Below, one piece after another: positions 24,091 to 36,475 of a stretch of DNA of 64,000 nt; the first letter of the stretch is position 1, and each line of letters begins with the position of its first letter. The notes beneath the pieces were generated by a model. That model did not search any database. It worked only from the letters and a program-made list of their open reading frames with translations, and had not been told where the DNA came from. The position numbers were made by a program, and so were the translations under genes. Source of the DNA: Megalobrama amblycephala (lineage: Eukaryota; Chordata; Actinopteri; Cypriniformes; Xenocyprididae); the NCBI RefSeq assembly GCF_018812025.1, contig NC_063053.1, positions 13,992,623 through 14,056,622 on the forward strand, in the 5' to 3' direction.

Positions 24091-24739
24091 AATGCCAGCT
24101 CCTCCTCTCCCCCTTTTCTCTGTGGTCATAAGGCAATCGAAACAACATCTTCATCACTTCTGCACTTGTACATAATGTAACAATAGATATTGTGTAGTCT
24201 CGCTGGTGTCCTGGCCTCTGTTCTAGTTATGGCTCACAGCACCACAATGGCCAATTAATGTTCCCTGACACAATCAGAGCATTTGCTTCATGAATTATGG
24301 GAATGGTGTGGAAACACATCACAACTATCTCCCCATTTCCTTGTTGTTGCTACAGATGGCCTTTAATGTGTGTTTTTTTTTTTTTTTTTTTTTTTTTTGC
24401 AAGTGCAGCGTTTCGCATCAACTCAATTTACAGTATAGTGATCGATTTTCCTCACAATAATGCATTGGTCCTTGTTTTGATATTTTTGTGTGCTTGTTCA
24501 GGGTTTTTTTCTTTTTCTTTTTTTTTTCCCAAGCACGGGACTCCCTTTGAGTTGTGTACAACATACAGAGTGATTTTATTGTAGTACTGCCGAGTAGACA
24601 TTGACCTTTAGCTTTGGGAAATCACCTGCTTCTAGGCAAGATGCTTCCTGTGGTCATTAGGAGATCTGACTTAAGGTTAGGTAGAGTTGTTTAAATTTAC
24701 CCTAACTTTCAGAATTTTGAAATTTACCCTAAAATTCAT

Positions 24740-24990
24740 ATTTTTTAATGTTTTTGAAAAAAGTCACTTATGCTTAACAAGGCTGCTTTTACAGAACGAA
24801 TATCAACACATTGAACAAATAAAAACATTGTCAAATATTACTACAATTTTAAATAACTTTTATTTTTAGATATTTAGTTTCAGTGTCACATGATCCTTCC
24901 ATGATCTAATATGCTGATTTGGTGCTCAAGAAACATTTCTTATCAATTTTGAAAACATTTGCGTTGCTTAATATTTTTGTTGAAACTAAT
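24740..24990. repeat. Interspersed repeat, same family as 57735-58310
   Basis: It shares the words GGTGCTCAAGAAACA, TTCTTATCAATTTTGAAAAC and GCTTAATATTTTTGTTGAAAC with the segment near 57930-58000. It directly abuts the hAT-like element that starts at 24991. Non-coding. Confidence 0.6.
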
Positions 24991-25570
24991 TAGGGGTTTA
25001 ACAATATATCGTGTCACAAAATATTGCGTTAAAAAAAAGTAACATTATATATCATGGATAGTGACAGTATGTATTGTGTATAGTTCACCCAAAATGAAAA
25101 ATACTGTGTGAGGAAAAAATTCAAGTTTACAGGATTTTAGTGTCAGTACTACATTATATTCAAAATTATATATAGTAGTTTAATGTATAATAATGCAATG
25201 GGGAGGAATATTTGTGGGTCCTGAAAATGCCAAATGTCTTATGTTACCAGTAAAAAGTGGCCTACATTATTTAAAATATATCTAGTCAGTGACAGAGTAC
25301 AAGCATATTCGTCTAAAATAATTCTGTATTTTCATCTTCAGAATCATGAATATTTTTATTCTGGTATCACCATTGTCCTGTGCATTGGGTTACCAGCACC
25401 AAGTCCAAGCCATCCCCAATGTAATACCAAATTTAGCATTTTAATTAACAGTACATTTTTTTTTGTTAAACTTTTACCATATGTCTTGGTGTATCGTAGT
25501 AAAATCGTATTGTGAGTTCAGTATCGTGATATGTATCGAATCGTGACATGAGGGTATCGTTACACCCCTA
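24991..25570. mobile_element. hAT-like non-autonomous element
   Basis: The left end TAGGGGTTTAACAATATATC is mirrored by the right end GGGTATCGTTACACCCCTA. About 580 bp. Repeated TATCGTG/GTATCGA words lie near the right end. A fragment TAGTTCACCCAAAATGAAAA at about 25081 is the end-word of another MITE family. No transposase is present. Confidence 0.6.
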
Positions 25571-26109
25571 AAACAAATAAATTTTTTCAGGATGCTTTGA
25601 TTATTATAAAGTTCAAAAGAATAGTATGTATTTGAGAAACATTATTTTTAACATTATGAAAGACCTTAAACTAACTTTAATGCATCGATTGGATGCATCC
25701 TTGATAGTATTAATTTCTTTAAAGAAAAAAAAAAAAATGTACTGACCCCAAACTTAAAAAATGATAGTTTACAACCATGGATATATCCAAGGGTATGTAT
25801 TATGATGCATAATAGCCAGTTTCACACACAAAACTTGTTATATTGAAGTAAAAATGCCAGATTTATCTTTGCCCATAAATATACTACATCTGTTGTTTTA
25901 GTATTGCTACTGTTCAAACATCAACATCAAAATGTGTTAAAACCCTAACCCAAACTGTGATGTCATTTGCCGAAAATTTTCATAGTAAAATAATTTCAAA
26001 CCATTCCAGTAATCTTTCCATCTGAGCAGATTAAAAAATTATTTGACACAAGTTCTTTCTTTTCAATGTCTGTACAATTTGACAATTTCTTCCAACATTT
26101 TATAAATGA

Positions 26110-26667
26110 TCTTGTCTGGCTATCACCAGACCAAGCTCAATTTAAAATTGAACATTGGTATGGGGAGTTTGCTATACTTTTCTACTGCACAAGAGGCGTG
26201 ATCAAAGAGCATTATTCACGCAATTGGATAGTCCTTCAACCAATCAGATCAACGATCCGGGTGACGTACTTTGCAGAGGGGCGCGAAAACTCCAGACAGG
26301 TTTAGTTTGTAGCATTGATCAGTGGTTTGCAGAAGCAGCAATGGCATAAAGCGATTTTTGCAGGTTGTGCAAAAAAAACATGAAAGTGAGTAGTATTTAC
26401 ACCCACTAGAGCGATTTGTTTGCCAAACTAAAGAAGTCATTCAGCATTGTCGAGAGGCTAAAAGGAATAGACGGTCGTGCTTGCCGTCGCTTCTCTATCG
26501 TCATCGTGTTATACCCGCCAATAGCGAGCAAGGTGGATAAGCCAGTCTGTGATTGGTTCCCGCAAAAGTGTAACAGACGCAGTAGAAATGAATGTACGGG
26601 TTTCCAGACTGAGTTGCCGGGCGAAATCAGATCGCCGGCAGATCAGGCTGGGTTTACCCAGTCTATA
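26110..26667. mobile_element. MITE, unclassified
   Basis: The left part reads TTGTCTGGCTATCACCAGAC and the right part ends GATCAGGCTGGGTTTACCCA. It includes CTTCAACCAATCAGATCAAC, a word common in cyprinid MITEs. It is CpG-richer than its flanks and non-coding. Ends are approximate because long terminal symmetry was not found. Confidence 0.4.
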
Positions 26668-27011
26668 AATTATCAATGTGTTTTTGTTCTCATGTCACAG
26701 GCTTACAGCTACATGTAGTGGAACATTTTTGTCACAACTTTGTGGTTGGCTCAAGCTCTTTGACAGCAGTAGACTTCCTACATCTGAGTGTCCGAACTTA
26801 CTATGTGTTCAAACCGTTTTTCTTTTCTGGCAATTTTGTCATTGACCTGTTGTACTACTGGCATTTTGAAAACAGACCTTGTTGACACATGAGAGATGTC
26901 ATTAAAGTTACATAAGACTGTATGAGTGAAAGTGGCTATACAGTAGCTTCATATTGTCTATCTAAAGGTGAACAAAAGAAATCCAGCTCAACCTTTGAGC
27001 CTAATTTGAGT

Positions 27012-27041
27012 GACTGCCTCAGACTGCCTCAGACTGCCTCA
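27012..27041. repeat. Short tandem decamer
   Basis: GACTGCCTCA is repeated three times head to tail. Confidence 0.95.
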
Positions 27042-27239
27042 GATATCTTAAACGATTTGAATGCCATGTAAGATCTGTACATAGTCAGCCTCCATTCCTG
27101 TATCTCTCTATCTCTATCTCTCCTGCTTCCTCCTTCAGTGTCACAGTTTGAATTATCTCCCTCCACGGGAACATCTCAATGTGTTTGGCTGTGAATGCCA
27201 AACACTCAATCACTGTTCTATTTCCTTCCTCCTCTGGTC

Positions 27240-27420
27240 TCTAAAGTAATAGGATTCCTCATCCGGCATGACTCGACTCTCACCGGCCTAATTGGAGCAA
27301 GAAAAGATGGCAGACGGTTTACAATCAAACAGGAAATGCTCAAGCAACGCTACTAAAATAGCAGGTTCGCAAATGGAAATTAAGAGCAAATTTAATTCAT
27401 GGCAAAAGCAAATTGGACTA
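27240..27420. promoter_or_regulatory. Candidate conserved non-coding element
   Basis: This unique block has CCTAATTGGAGCAAG, GGCAGACGGTTTACAATC, GGAAATTAAGAGCAAATTTA and ATTCATGGCAAAAGC. TAATTG/ATTA cores sit in a non-repetitive context. No coding or splice logic was found. Confidence 0.3.
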
Positions 27421-28955
27421 GTGCATGAATATAAATGTGCTGCTGTAAATGTGGTGATATGAGCTTGAAGAGATGGGCTGATCTGCTCATGAGTCGGCAG
27501 TGGTTATTATGTGCTGATAACAGTCTTTGTGTAAAACATTCACACGGCTGTATTGATTCTGCCTTCTGTAATGAGGAGAGACAGTTACTGTGTCTCATTT
27601 CACCGACTAGTTCTTTATGATGGGAATCAGTATGTGGTAAATGCGAAATTTGGGCACTAGCGGAGATCTTGATCCACTAAACATTAGCACACCGATGATT
27701 CAATTTCCTGTGACATGATTATGTGGTTGTGCATTAAAACATCTTTAAGCAGCATCGCTGTATATCACATCAGGACTGATGTCATTCTGATATCATTATC
27801 ATGTGTCTTCATTGTAGCTATTAAAAAATAATGTGCCGTCATGAAATATGCATTCATCCTCCATTTCTGTTGTCTTGAGAGACTGAAGAAAACATAACAT
27901 TTCCCGTAAATGCATATATTGAGTAGCTAATGTTCAGTTGTTTTATGGTGGATTGTGGGAATTTTTTTCAGAAGCGAACCTTTCGGTACCCTGGAGTGAT
28001 TTTTGGCAGTGATATTGCCCTAAAAATGGCTGATTCCCTCGGCTTTGCGCTGACTAAGCATTAAACACATAAATTGAATAAAATAATCAAACTTTAAATA
28101 CATCAGTATTTTTAGTTTTAGTTTTATATATATATATACTAGTAAATTAGCTATTATTTTTATATTTTAATTTTTAATGGCTTTTTTCATTATTATTATT
28201 TTTTTATATTTCTATTTGCTTTATTTTTATTTCAGTTTTAGGTTTAGTAATTTTAGTACTTCAACTTAAACATATATTATTTTGGTTAGTTTCCAAAGCA
28301 ACATTTCTATTTTTCATTTGAGTTTTTCATCTAATATTTTTATTTCAGTTAATGAAAACTATTTTTAATAGTTTTAATTTTAGTTTTAGAATGTTTCGTT
28401 TTAACAGTATCAGTACTGTCTTGAATGTATTTTTTTCACCCACTAGTTTTACCTTTTCTTGCTTTTTAGTGTTTTTTTTTCGCGGTAAGTATTTCATCCA
28501 TGGATGTGGCTTTGATCACAGAGCTCCATGTGTTCATGTTTTGTGTGTCCGTGTGAGTTGTCTCTGTGTCTCTGCTTCATTCCCACTGTGTGGTTTAATG
28601 AGACAAGAGGGGCCAAACCCCGGTGTGTGTGACTGTCTATCTCCACAAGGACCATGAATTAAGCATGTCTACACCACTGACACTCCAGTGAGTTTGAATC
28701 AGGCAAGGAAAAGAGAATGTTACTCAGTCATTACCTTCATGTTTAACCCGCCCTATCTAAAGCTGCTTTTTTTCTGTGCTTCGCCTTATTCTCTAATATT
28801 AGAAATAAGCATTTAGAGAAAATATTCAGGCTGTCAATAAGCATCAGTGACTGTCTCATCCTCTTCTCATGAGCCAGAGCTTCATTGCTTAATCCCATCA
28901 TTTAAAATTTGTGTGTGAGCAGAGCACAGCTTCCTCTGAGTGTGTCTTGCTGCAG

Positions 28956-29075
28956 GGTAATGCTTCTACCCTGATGCGATCTGACACATTGAACCGCTGC
29001 GTCTCAACTGCCGCACCATTACCTCCACACAGAGATCTCAGTCGCCTCCTGAAGAGAGAGAGACGGCTAAGGGAG
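28956..29075 (+). other. Candidate 120-bp coding exon, unassigned
   Basis: The segment sits between TGTCTTGCTGCAG (acceptor ending at 28955) and the donor GTAATG at 29076. It is exactly 40 codons and open throughout. In that frame residues 1-20 read GNASTLMRSDTLNRCVSTAA and the end is basic and helix-like (DLSRLLKRERRLRE). The open frame also extends into both flanks, which weakens the exon argument. I recognise no protein family. It could be an exon of an overlapping or neighbouring gene, an alternative exon, or chance. Confidence 0.25.
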
Positions 29076-29833
29076 GTAATGACACAAACTTCACTGAAGT
29101 TTGGGGGACAGAAATCTATTGTTATTTTCCTTTTGAAGCTCAGAGTCACTCACAGTTTTCTTCTGAATAACAAGTTGTCAGTCTTTAATCAGTATGTTCC
29201 ATAAATTTTTGCTCCGGGTGTCATCTTGATCTCTGTTCAGTGGAATCAAAGTGTTTGTAAGTGGGATGCGTCAACGGAAAAGCTCTTTTGTGTGTGTGTG
29301 CGCCCATGTGTTGCAAGTGTGTCTAATGTAGCAGTGAGTCAACATGTTCTCTCCGGCTCAGAGATTTCTCAGCGGGAAGTCTCGTCTCCTGAGCTGCACT
29401 GCATTAGAGAGGAGCAAAGCAGCGTGGTGCATTTAACCCAATAAGCGCGCTCAAAGTGAACAACCACCCTTGCCTCTTTCACTCTAAAAGAGAGAGATGG
29501 TGAAAGAATAAAGGAGAGAGAGCGCGATAGTAGTAATAGAGATTTATGAGCCCAAATATTGGGACTTTCTAATTGTTTGTCCCTCTATTGTAGTAGGTGA
29601 ACACTAAATTAAAATTACTGCTACCAATTATTTTATTTTTAGATTTATCACTGTTTTACTACTATTTGTCTACTGTTTAGATTTATAGAAAACATTTTTT
29701 AAATTTTGTTTGGTCTTTTGAATTTTTTATTTGCATATTGATTTTTGAATGGTCTTTTTTTTTTTTTGCATGTGTTTAACTGTACAATTTTACTGCAGAT
29801 TTTACATTTTGAATTTTTACATGAAGATGGTGG

Positions 29834-30001
29834 TAGGGCTTCACAACGATTAATCGCGATTAATCGTTTGCAAAATAAGTCTGTGTTTACGTAATAAATG
29901 TGTGTGTTCTGTGTATAATTATTATGTATAAATAAATACACACGTATATTTAAGAAAATTTCATATTTATATATAAAATATTTATATTTATATATAATAT
30001 A

Positions 30002-30090
<89 letters not shown>

Positions 30091-30241
30091 GCATATATTT
30101 CTTAAATTTATACATGTATCTGTGTGTATTTATATATATATATATATACATAATTATTATACACAGAACACACACATTTATTGCGTAAACACACTTTTAT
30201 TTTGCAAACGATTAATCGCGATTAATCGTTGTGCAGCCCTA
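29834..30241. mobile_element. Palindromic hAT-like MITE with (AT)n core
   Basis: The left end TAGGGCTTCACAACGATTAA and the right end TTAATCGTTGTGCAGCCCTA are inverted repeats, both containing CGATTAATCGCGATTAATCG. The two halves stay complementary inward (ACACACATTTATT against AATAAATGTGTGTG) to a long (AT)n tract at about 30003-30087. This matches the architecture of an abundant fish hAT-like MITE. Target duplications are not clear. The apparent long open frames over the AT tract are low-complexity artefacts. Confidence 0.85.
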
Positions 30242-31269
30242 GTGTTATGTGTTGATACTCGTAGTACATGGACAAGCCAGAAGACAGGTGCAAAATTTGG
30301 GTATGCTGTGTTGGGGTGCAACATTGGAGGGGTGTCCAGCTGTCGGAAACCCCGACTCTCCTTTGTTTGAGTGCCACATTTTGCTCTGTATTCACCATAA
30401 AAATTAGGTTGTTGCTCTCCAGCTGAGAAAGCAAGATGTGGTGCTTGTCAAAGCAGCTCTAATGCATCACATATACTCCAAACCGAAGCCTAAAACCTCA
30501 TCTTAACCTAAAACATTAGTACTACTCTTTTGCTGCCTTGAGCACTCCCTTTTTCCCAAATCTAGTTTATCTAGAGATGTGTTGTTCTTATTTTTCTTCA
30601 CTTTGTGCAATTTTGTGTTTGCACAAACACACAACAGCAGTGCTGCTGCTCATTTAAAAAATGTCAGCATTTCATCTCGATATTCCCTATTGCATTTAGC
30701 TACAGCGTTACCCCCGGCACCGTGTTGTGCTCAGGTCAAGCGTTGTAATGTGATGCTTAAAGTTCAAACAATTCCAGTTTTGACCCTGTTTGCTGCTGCC
30801 CTTTTGAAGCGCAGCCTGTTATTACCAGACAATTTGCATGACATATTGTTGCCTAGCTCCTGTGCAAAATCATAAAATAGAAGAGTAACTCGATATATCA
30901 GAACGTACAGCATAACATTACAGGTGCATCTTGAGATTCACAGTGTAATTATCATATTATACACATTAGATTAGTTATTTATTTGTTATATTATGGTAAA
31001 ATTTCCTTTTTACCATGAAAAAGGAACTATAATAACCATTAGCAATAATACACACTTTCCTCTCTGGTTGCTCGTGTAGGTTTAGAGCACACAGGCATAT
31101 CTCAGAGTGAGCGTTCCCTCTTGCATTAACTTGGATTATCATTAATCTTCCTTTAAAGACACTGCCCTTGGGGACCCAACATTTGGCGCTTGCAGAAACC
31201 AATGAAGAAAGACAGCAGGGAGTAAAAACCTCCATGAATATTTCCATCAGGTAATCCTTCGTCTCTTGG

Positions 31270-31500
31270 GCTCACCTCCCATTGCACTAGTCGTCCTCTC
31301 GAGTGCCTGCGTCTGGTCTTCGGTTTAATCCAGCAGCCTGTGATTAGTCGGGGCTTGTCGCAGCATGGGACTGGATTAGTCTCCCGCCCCGTCAGACGCT
31401 CGCGCCATCAGATCGCCGCCTCCAGCCTTTACATGGAGCTCTTATCTCTCCCAGATGCCGATTATGAGCAGTAACGGGCCACACTGGCAAAATGGCCTCA
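31270..31500. promoter_or_regulatory. Candidate conserved non-coding element
   Basis: This GC-richer unique block contains GTGATTAGTCGGGG and GGACTGGATTAGTCTCC, two GATTAG/CTAATC-type cores that fit bicoid/Otx-like homeodomain sites. CCGATTATGAGCAGTAACG and CAGATCGCCGCC follow. There is no coding frame and no repeat signature. Confidence 0.35.
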
Positions 31501-32134
31501 GGGCAAATAGAATCTGTGCTTTTGGAATGGAACTAGGGTTGTTAATTTGGCATTAGAGACAGACCTCCACCTTATCTAATGAGGGGCTTGGAGAGGTGCT
31601 TATTGTCCTTGTTGGTTTATTGGGTCAAATTTTAGTCAGACAGAGAATCCTCAAAGGCTCAAAGCCAAACCCGCTTTGCCTTCTCTTGTTTATCTGGTGA
31701 GATGGATATTAACTCTGCTCCTCAGCTCCCAAAACACTGAGGTCTGACTTGGAGGTAGAATTCAGGTGACTTCCAATAATAATAACCTTAGAAAGCCATT
31801 CCTTGGATCTCATTAAGACTTACCGTGTGTGTGTGTGTAATTTGGTCTTTCTTTGGATGAGTAGTGTCTGTGTTTTGCCCCTGGCGCAGTGGTGTGGAGC
31901 ACACATTTCTCAGCTCTCCTGTCCCACCGCCTCTGGACACCACGCCTGGTTGGCCTTGTCAATGTCACCGACAGATGTGCCTGGAACATTCCACCTTTAT
32001 TTATCTCTGTTTTCCTCTTCTCGTGCTCTATCCCTTCTTGCTTGCCCTCTCTTTCTTCCCCTTTTTCTTCCTCTAATCTGTGATCCATCTCTGATCTCTT
32101 TCCTCTGAATGACCTCTCTTTTGGCATGATATAT

Positions 32135-32139
32135 ATATA

Positions 32140-32170
<31 letters not shown>

Positions 32171-32195
32171 ACAGTACAGTACAGTACAGTACATA
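32135..32195. repeat. (GT)n followed by (ACAGT)n
   Basis: A dinucleotide GT array passes directly into about five copies of the pentamer ACAGT. Confidence 0.95.
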
Positions 32196-35100
32196 AAATG
32201 TGAGTGTGGTGAATGAGCCAAAACCAGAGAGGAAATGCAAGCTCTACAACTTGCAGGTGTGAGTATATGGTGATGCATGCTGTGTTTGGATGATTAGTCA
32301 GTGTGAAATGTGCTTAAATTTTCACCATTACACTTTTGGTCCTTTGGACTTTTAGAACATACAGTACTGCTCAAAAGTTTGGGGTCCTGTGTAGGGTTGG
32401 GTACTGAAACCCCTATTTGACCAGTATGTACTGGGCCAATTCAGAATGCAGATTGTGGTGCCTCATTTTAGTGCCGCTTAAATGCCTAAGCTGTCGATTG
32501 AAATATTCAGTGCATCACGTGATCAACTGCTAAATTCATGCGTGTTTTACAGAGATGGACTTGCTCAGTGCTTGTCACATATCACAACTATTCAGTGTTT
32601 TCAACCACATAATGTTTATTTTAGGTTTCAGACATTTAAATACCCATAAGTACTAGCAAAAATACATTTAAAGTTTGTTAAATACACACTGATGTCTATG
32701 GAAGTGACAATAATAATCCTTTCAATTATAATTTGACTGTATTTTCATACCAGATACTCATTGTATAGGTAACTATATAGTTTTTTCTGTTTTTCTCCCA
32801 GTTCACCAGACACTTAGTTTCATGTATTTTGGGAGAAGCAGATGAATTTACGTGATGTAAATCCGACAGATACAGTTCTCTGAATTACGGTGCATACTAA
32901 CATGGTGGCACCCATCGCACATTATAGATCAACTAACATGATCATTATATAGGGTTTTAAATGACAAAACACTTTCACTTACACGTATTTGAGATTTTAA
33001 AATAGTATTGAATATTTTGAATAAAAAAGGAAAAACTAAATAAAAGAAACATACTGTAAATGAAGGCATGGTAAAGAATTAAGTTTTAATGTGACCTTCA
33101 TATAACCTTCATATATTGTAGTCTGTATTCTCTTTGTGACATTAAAAGTGCCTATAGAGTAAATTCATGTATGTTTTTCCCCTTCTCTTTGTCAATGAAC
33201 ACTATTCAGCCTCTCCAGTGTCCAACCTTGACCAAGGTGTCATTGACAAGGTGACATAAATGCATTTGCTCTTTACGTTTGAACTGTTTTATGTCTTAAC
33301 ATATAGCTGTTCTTTGTTCATAGGTTTAAAAGAACCATCCATCATGGCTAAATGTTTTTTTTTTTGACCCCTGTTCTTTCATCACACCATAACAAAACTG
33401 ATTCAGTCAGATCAATAGCTCTGCCCAATCCCAAGAGACACAGAGAAAAAATTCTGTTTGAGAAAAGTGGGAGAATCCTTTCTACCTGCATAGCTGACTT
33501 GATCAGCCCATTCGTCTCAGTTCCTCTGAGACGTGTTATCACTCTCTCTTTCTACCTGCCCTGGAGAGTTTAGGAAGAGCTGTGGATGGCATAGGCAAGC
33601 GTTTGGTATCATGTCTCAGAAATAGTGTGCGGGATTCTGCCTTCTACTCTCTCTGCTCTTGTTTCTCCCTTCCCGTTCCCTCCATGGTTCAACGAACATC
33701 GCTATCTCCAGTTCCTCAGCTGACCTTTTTGTTTATATCCTGTCTGCAAATTAAAGCAGAGTCACAGACAATGTGCAAGCACTCACCACTCTAAAAATAC
33801 CAGTTGGGTGATTGGGAGCGCAGCGCTGGAATAAAGTCATTAAGTCGCTGTGAGTCACACGGGAATGTGGCGGTGGATCTGGAGCGCTGCTAGACTCCTG
33901 AGCAAAACATTGATTTAAGCGGGGTTCTGGCGGTCTCTAATAGGAGAAGTGCAGTTAATGGAATGTTCTGGGATGAAAGGGCAGGTCAAAGGAGGCGGAT
34001 AAAGATGAGGGGCGGTCAGAAGGTCTAGGGTCATCCATTGTCATGGCTGTTTGATGAACATTTGTGTCTTTATATGTCCTTTGGGTTTGTGCTTCTCTGT
34101 TTGCCAGTAGTTTGGAGTAGCTTTGATGTGGTTCTCCAATGTCTATTAACATTGGAGGGGGAGGGAGGGGCATGAATGAATGTAACTTTCTAAAGATCAT
34201 GTTGGTAGGCTAGTTTTATGGCTGCTCTACTCCTGAGCATGCGAGGTGTTACATTAATTTCAACAAATTAGTTACGTTTGTAATCACTCAAAAAAGTTCC
34301 AATGGGGCATTTGAGAAAAGCTGTGTGATTGTCACTGCAGCATTTTTGTCAATTGTTCATTTCGAGTATTGGTCTCAAAAACAAGTACTCTGAGATGGGG
34401 CGTGAAAATACTTTTAAGTAAAATACTGTCTGGATGGCATGCTGTAAAATACAGTCTGGATGGAATGCTGTTCTAACATTAACCAATCATACCTCAGGTA
34501 CTGCTACAATAAAAGGAAAGTAAAAAAGAAATGTTTTTTAAAGTCACAGCGATTTCATGATCAATCAACGCTGTCACATTCCTAGCATGAAACATGCCTT
34601 TTATTTGAACAAGATTTTTACTTAAATTAAATTGTGAATGTAATAAAAAACACTTTTCAGATATAGATGGCTATAGATATGAAGAGATATAGAGAGAGAT
34701 ATAGACAGGAATAACTTAATCTGACTATGTGCTTTTTACTTAATCTCTCAAAAACTTAACAGTACATTTTACTGCTCCCTGCAGAATGATGCTTTCCTGC
34801 AACACAACACTGATGCTCATTCCTTGTTTCGCTGTCACTCCCCACCTACTCAAGGGTCAAGCTGCTTTACGACCCATGGTTGTGCTGCAGTGCCCTTGAG
34901 CAAGGTATTTATGAAGAGCCTCCGTGGAAACCTAGTTATTTAAGTAGTTGTGAAATCCACAAACCTTAAAAGGATAATTCATGATAAAAGAGAAAATTCA
35001 GTCATTGTTAATGTATGTAATTCGAAACCTATATGATTTTGTTTCTTCCATATAACATAACAAGAGAGATTATTTTCTCATAAAATGTCATGCACATTGA

Positions 35101-35296
35101 AACTCGAAACCTCGACCTGTTTTCCAATGAGCGAGTTATGATAAGGCACCAATAATCGCAAGTGTGAATGAGATTTTGGAGCTTATTTATTACCATGTGC
35201 TCATTTATGTATTATGCTTTTCATATGAAAAAGTGCATCTTGAACATTATGCACAGTATCTCTACTGAAGAAAGTCAGACATACAGGAACAACATG

Positions 35297-35298
<2 letters not shown>

Positions 35299-35332
<34 letters not shown>
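35299..35332. repeat. (GT)n microsatellite
   Basis: About 17 uninterrupted GT units are visible. Confidence 0.95.
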
Positions 35333-35333
<1 letters not shown>

Positions 35334-35513
35334 AACAAAATTTTGGCTGAACTCTCCAGACTTTTGTACTTAGACATTTGTACTTAGTTGTTGGACTCAT
35401 TTATTTTAAGGAAGTGTGTCTCTATCCAAATAATTTGAGCTAAATTGTCCAGAACCTACTAGCATATCTCATCTGAATTCTCTGATAAGCTCAAGTTTTA
35501 TATATTTATATAA

Positions 35514-35662
<149 letters not shown>

Positions 35663-35986
35663 TCTTGCTCCAGATGAAGGCTCTAAACAACCTTTTTTTC
35701 TTGATACTTTTGAGAATTTGTTGAGACCTATAAAATCTATTTGCAGATTTAGATTTCTGGCAGTTGGAAACAGGCGGCTTTGGTGACGGCGGAGGTTGTT
35801 TTCTCCTTGGCATAGACTAAAAAATAGCTCCCTGCCTCCAACAGTAAAACTCATAATATTTGCAATGAACATTTTTGAATGTTCCATAGGGACTAAATGT
35901 TAATTTTTAATGAGCAGGGATATTTCTGTTTTATCAAACATCAAGCTCTGCAACTGAGATGACATAACAGCACATGAGAGCATAAG

Positions 35987-36475
35987 GGGCCTTTCACATA
36001 TCGCATCTAAAAACGCGTAGAAAGTGCGGCCGCGCCGCTTTCTCCTCATTTCATCAAGTGCTTGCGCTCCCGTGGCGTCTGTCGTTGCTATGCAACCATG
36101 AACTGCGCTCTCCATGATGACGAGGAAGTATCAGAAAAGGATTAATTGATTTCTGACCCTTGCATTAGGTTTACTACTAAATATATTAATGGAGATGATA
36201 AATAAAAACCCTGTACAGCTATGATCAGCTGTTCGGCTGAGCTTTCGATGTTGTTACGGAAAAGCCGAAGCTGATCGATTGGTTCTTGTCACATGACCTG
36301 CTATGCGCTTGCCGCATTCTGAAAAGTTTAGATGTTTTCATCTCGCCGCAGCATATGAGCACCGCACCGCATGCGTGTCACGATCTCGTTGCTTCTATTA
36401 TGAGCATGCTTGCCACGCACCTACATTTGAAATGATGAATTTGCACGTGCAAAAGACACGATATGTGAACAGCCC
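35987..36475. mobile_element. MITE with GGGGCCTTTCACATATCG ends
   Basis: The left end GGGGCCTTTCACATATCG is mirrored by the right end CGATATGTGAACAGCCC. Flanking ATAAG at 35982-35986 and 36476-36480 is a probable target duplication of 5-6 bp. The interior is CpG-rich (GTGCGGCCGCGCCGC) and non-coding. The superfamily is not certain. Confidence 0.7.

Larger units (their letters stand above)
22431..24739. other. AT-rich non-coding stretch
   Basis: A T run lies at 22990-23018. A degenerate tandem of ATTTATATATTCAGATTT-like units spans about 23140-23330, and (TA)n is at about 23416-23440. Another T run lies at 24373-24398. The segment 23870-24090 looks unique and may be a regulatory element. No gene. 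Confidence 0.55.
26668..29833. other. Non-coding stretch with unique blocks
   Basis: A decamer tandem lies at 27012-27041. The segment 27240-27420 looks unique (candidate regulatory element). AT-rich low complexity spans about 28080-28470. An exon-like segment at 28956-29075 is listed separately. A purine-rich run lies at about 29485-29540. Confidence 0.5.
30242..35500. other. Long non-coding stretch
   Basis: No gene is supported. The segment 31270-31500 is unique and balanced (candidate regulatory element). (GT)n lies at about 31824-31840, and (GT)n plus (ACAGT)n at about 32135-32195. An isolated hAT-like end, GTAGGGTTGGGTACTGAAAC, starts at about 32392 with no partner seen. A MITE end-fragment lies near 34970-35070, and (GT)n at about 35299-35332. 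Confidence 0.5.

Noticed and set aside
29699..30175. Long minus-strand open frame of Tyr/Ile repeats
   Set aside because: It is produced by the (AT)n core of a palindromic MITE; dinucleotide repeats stay open without coding meaning.
31813..32127. 104-codon minus-strand frame rich in Glu, Arg and Lys
   Set aside because: The composition reflects a CT-rich plus strand; there is no domain and no splice support.
34840..34920. Words such as CCTTGAGCAAGGTATTT suggesting a SINE
   Set aside because: The fragment is too short, with no tRNA-like A and B boxes that I can place.
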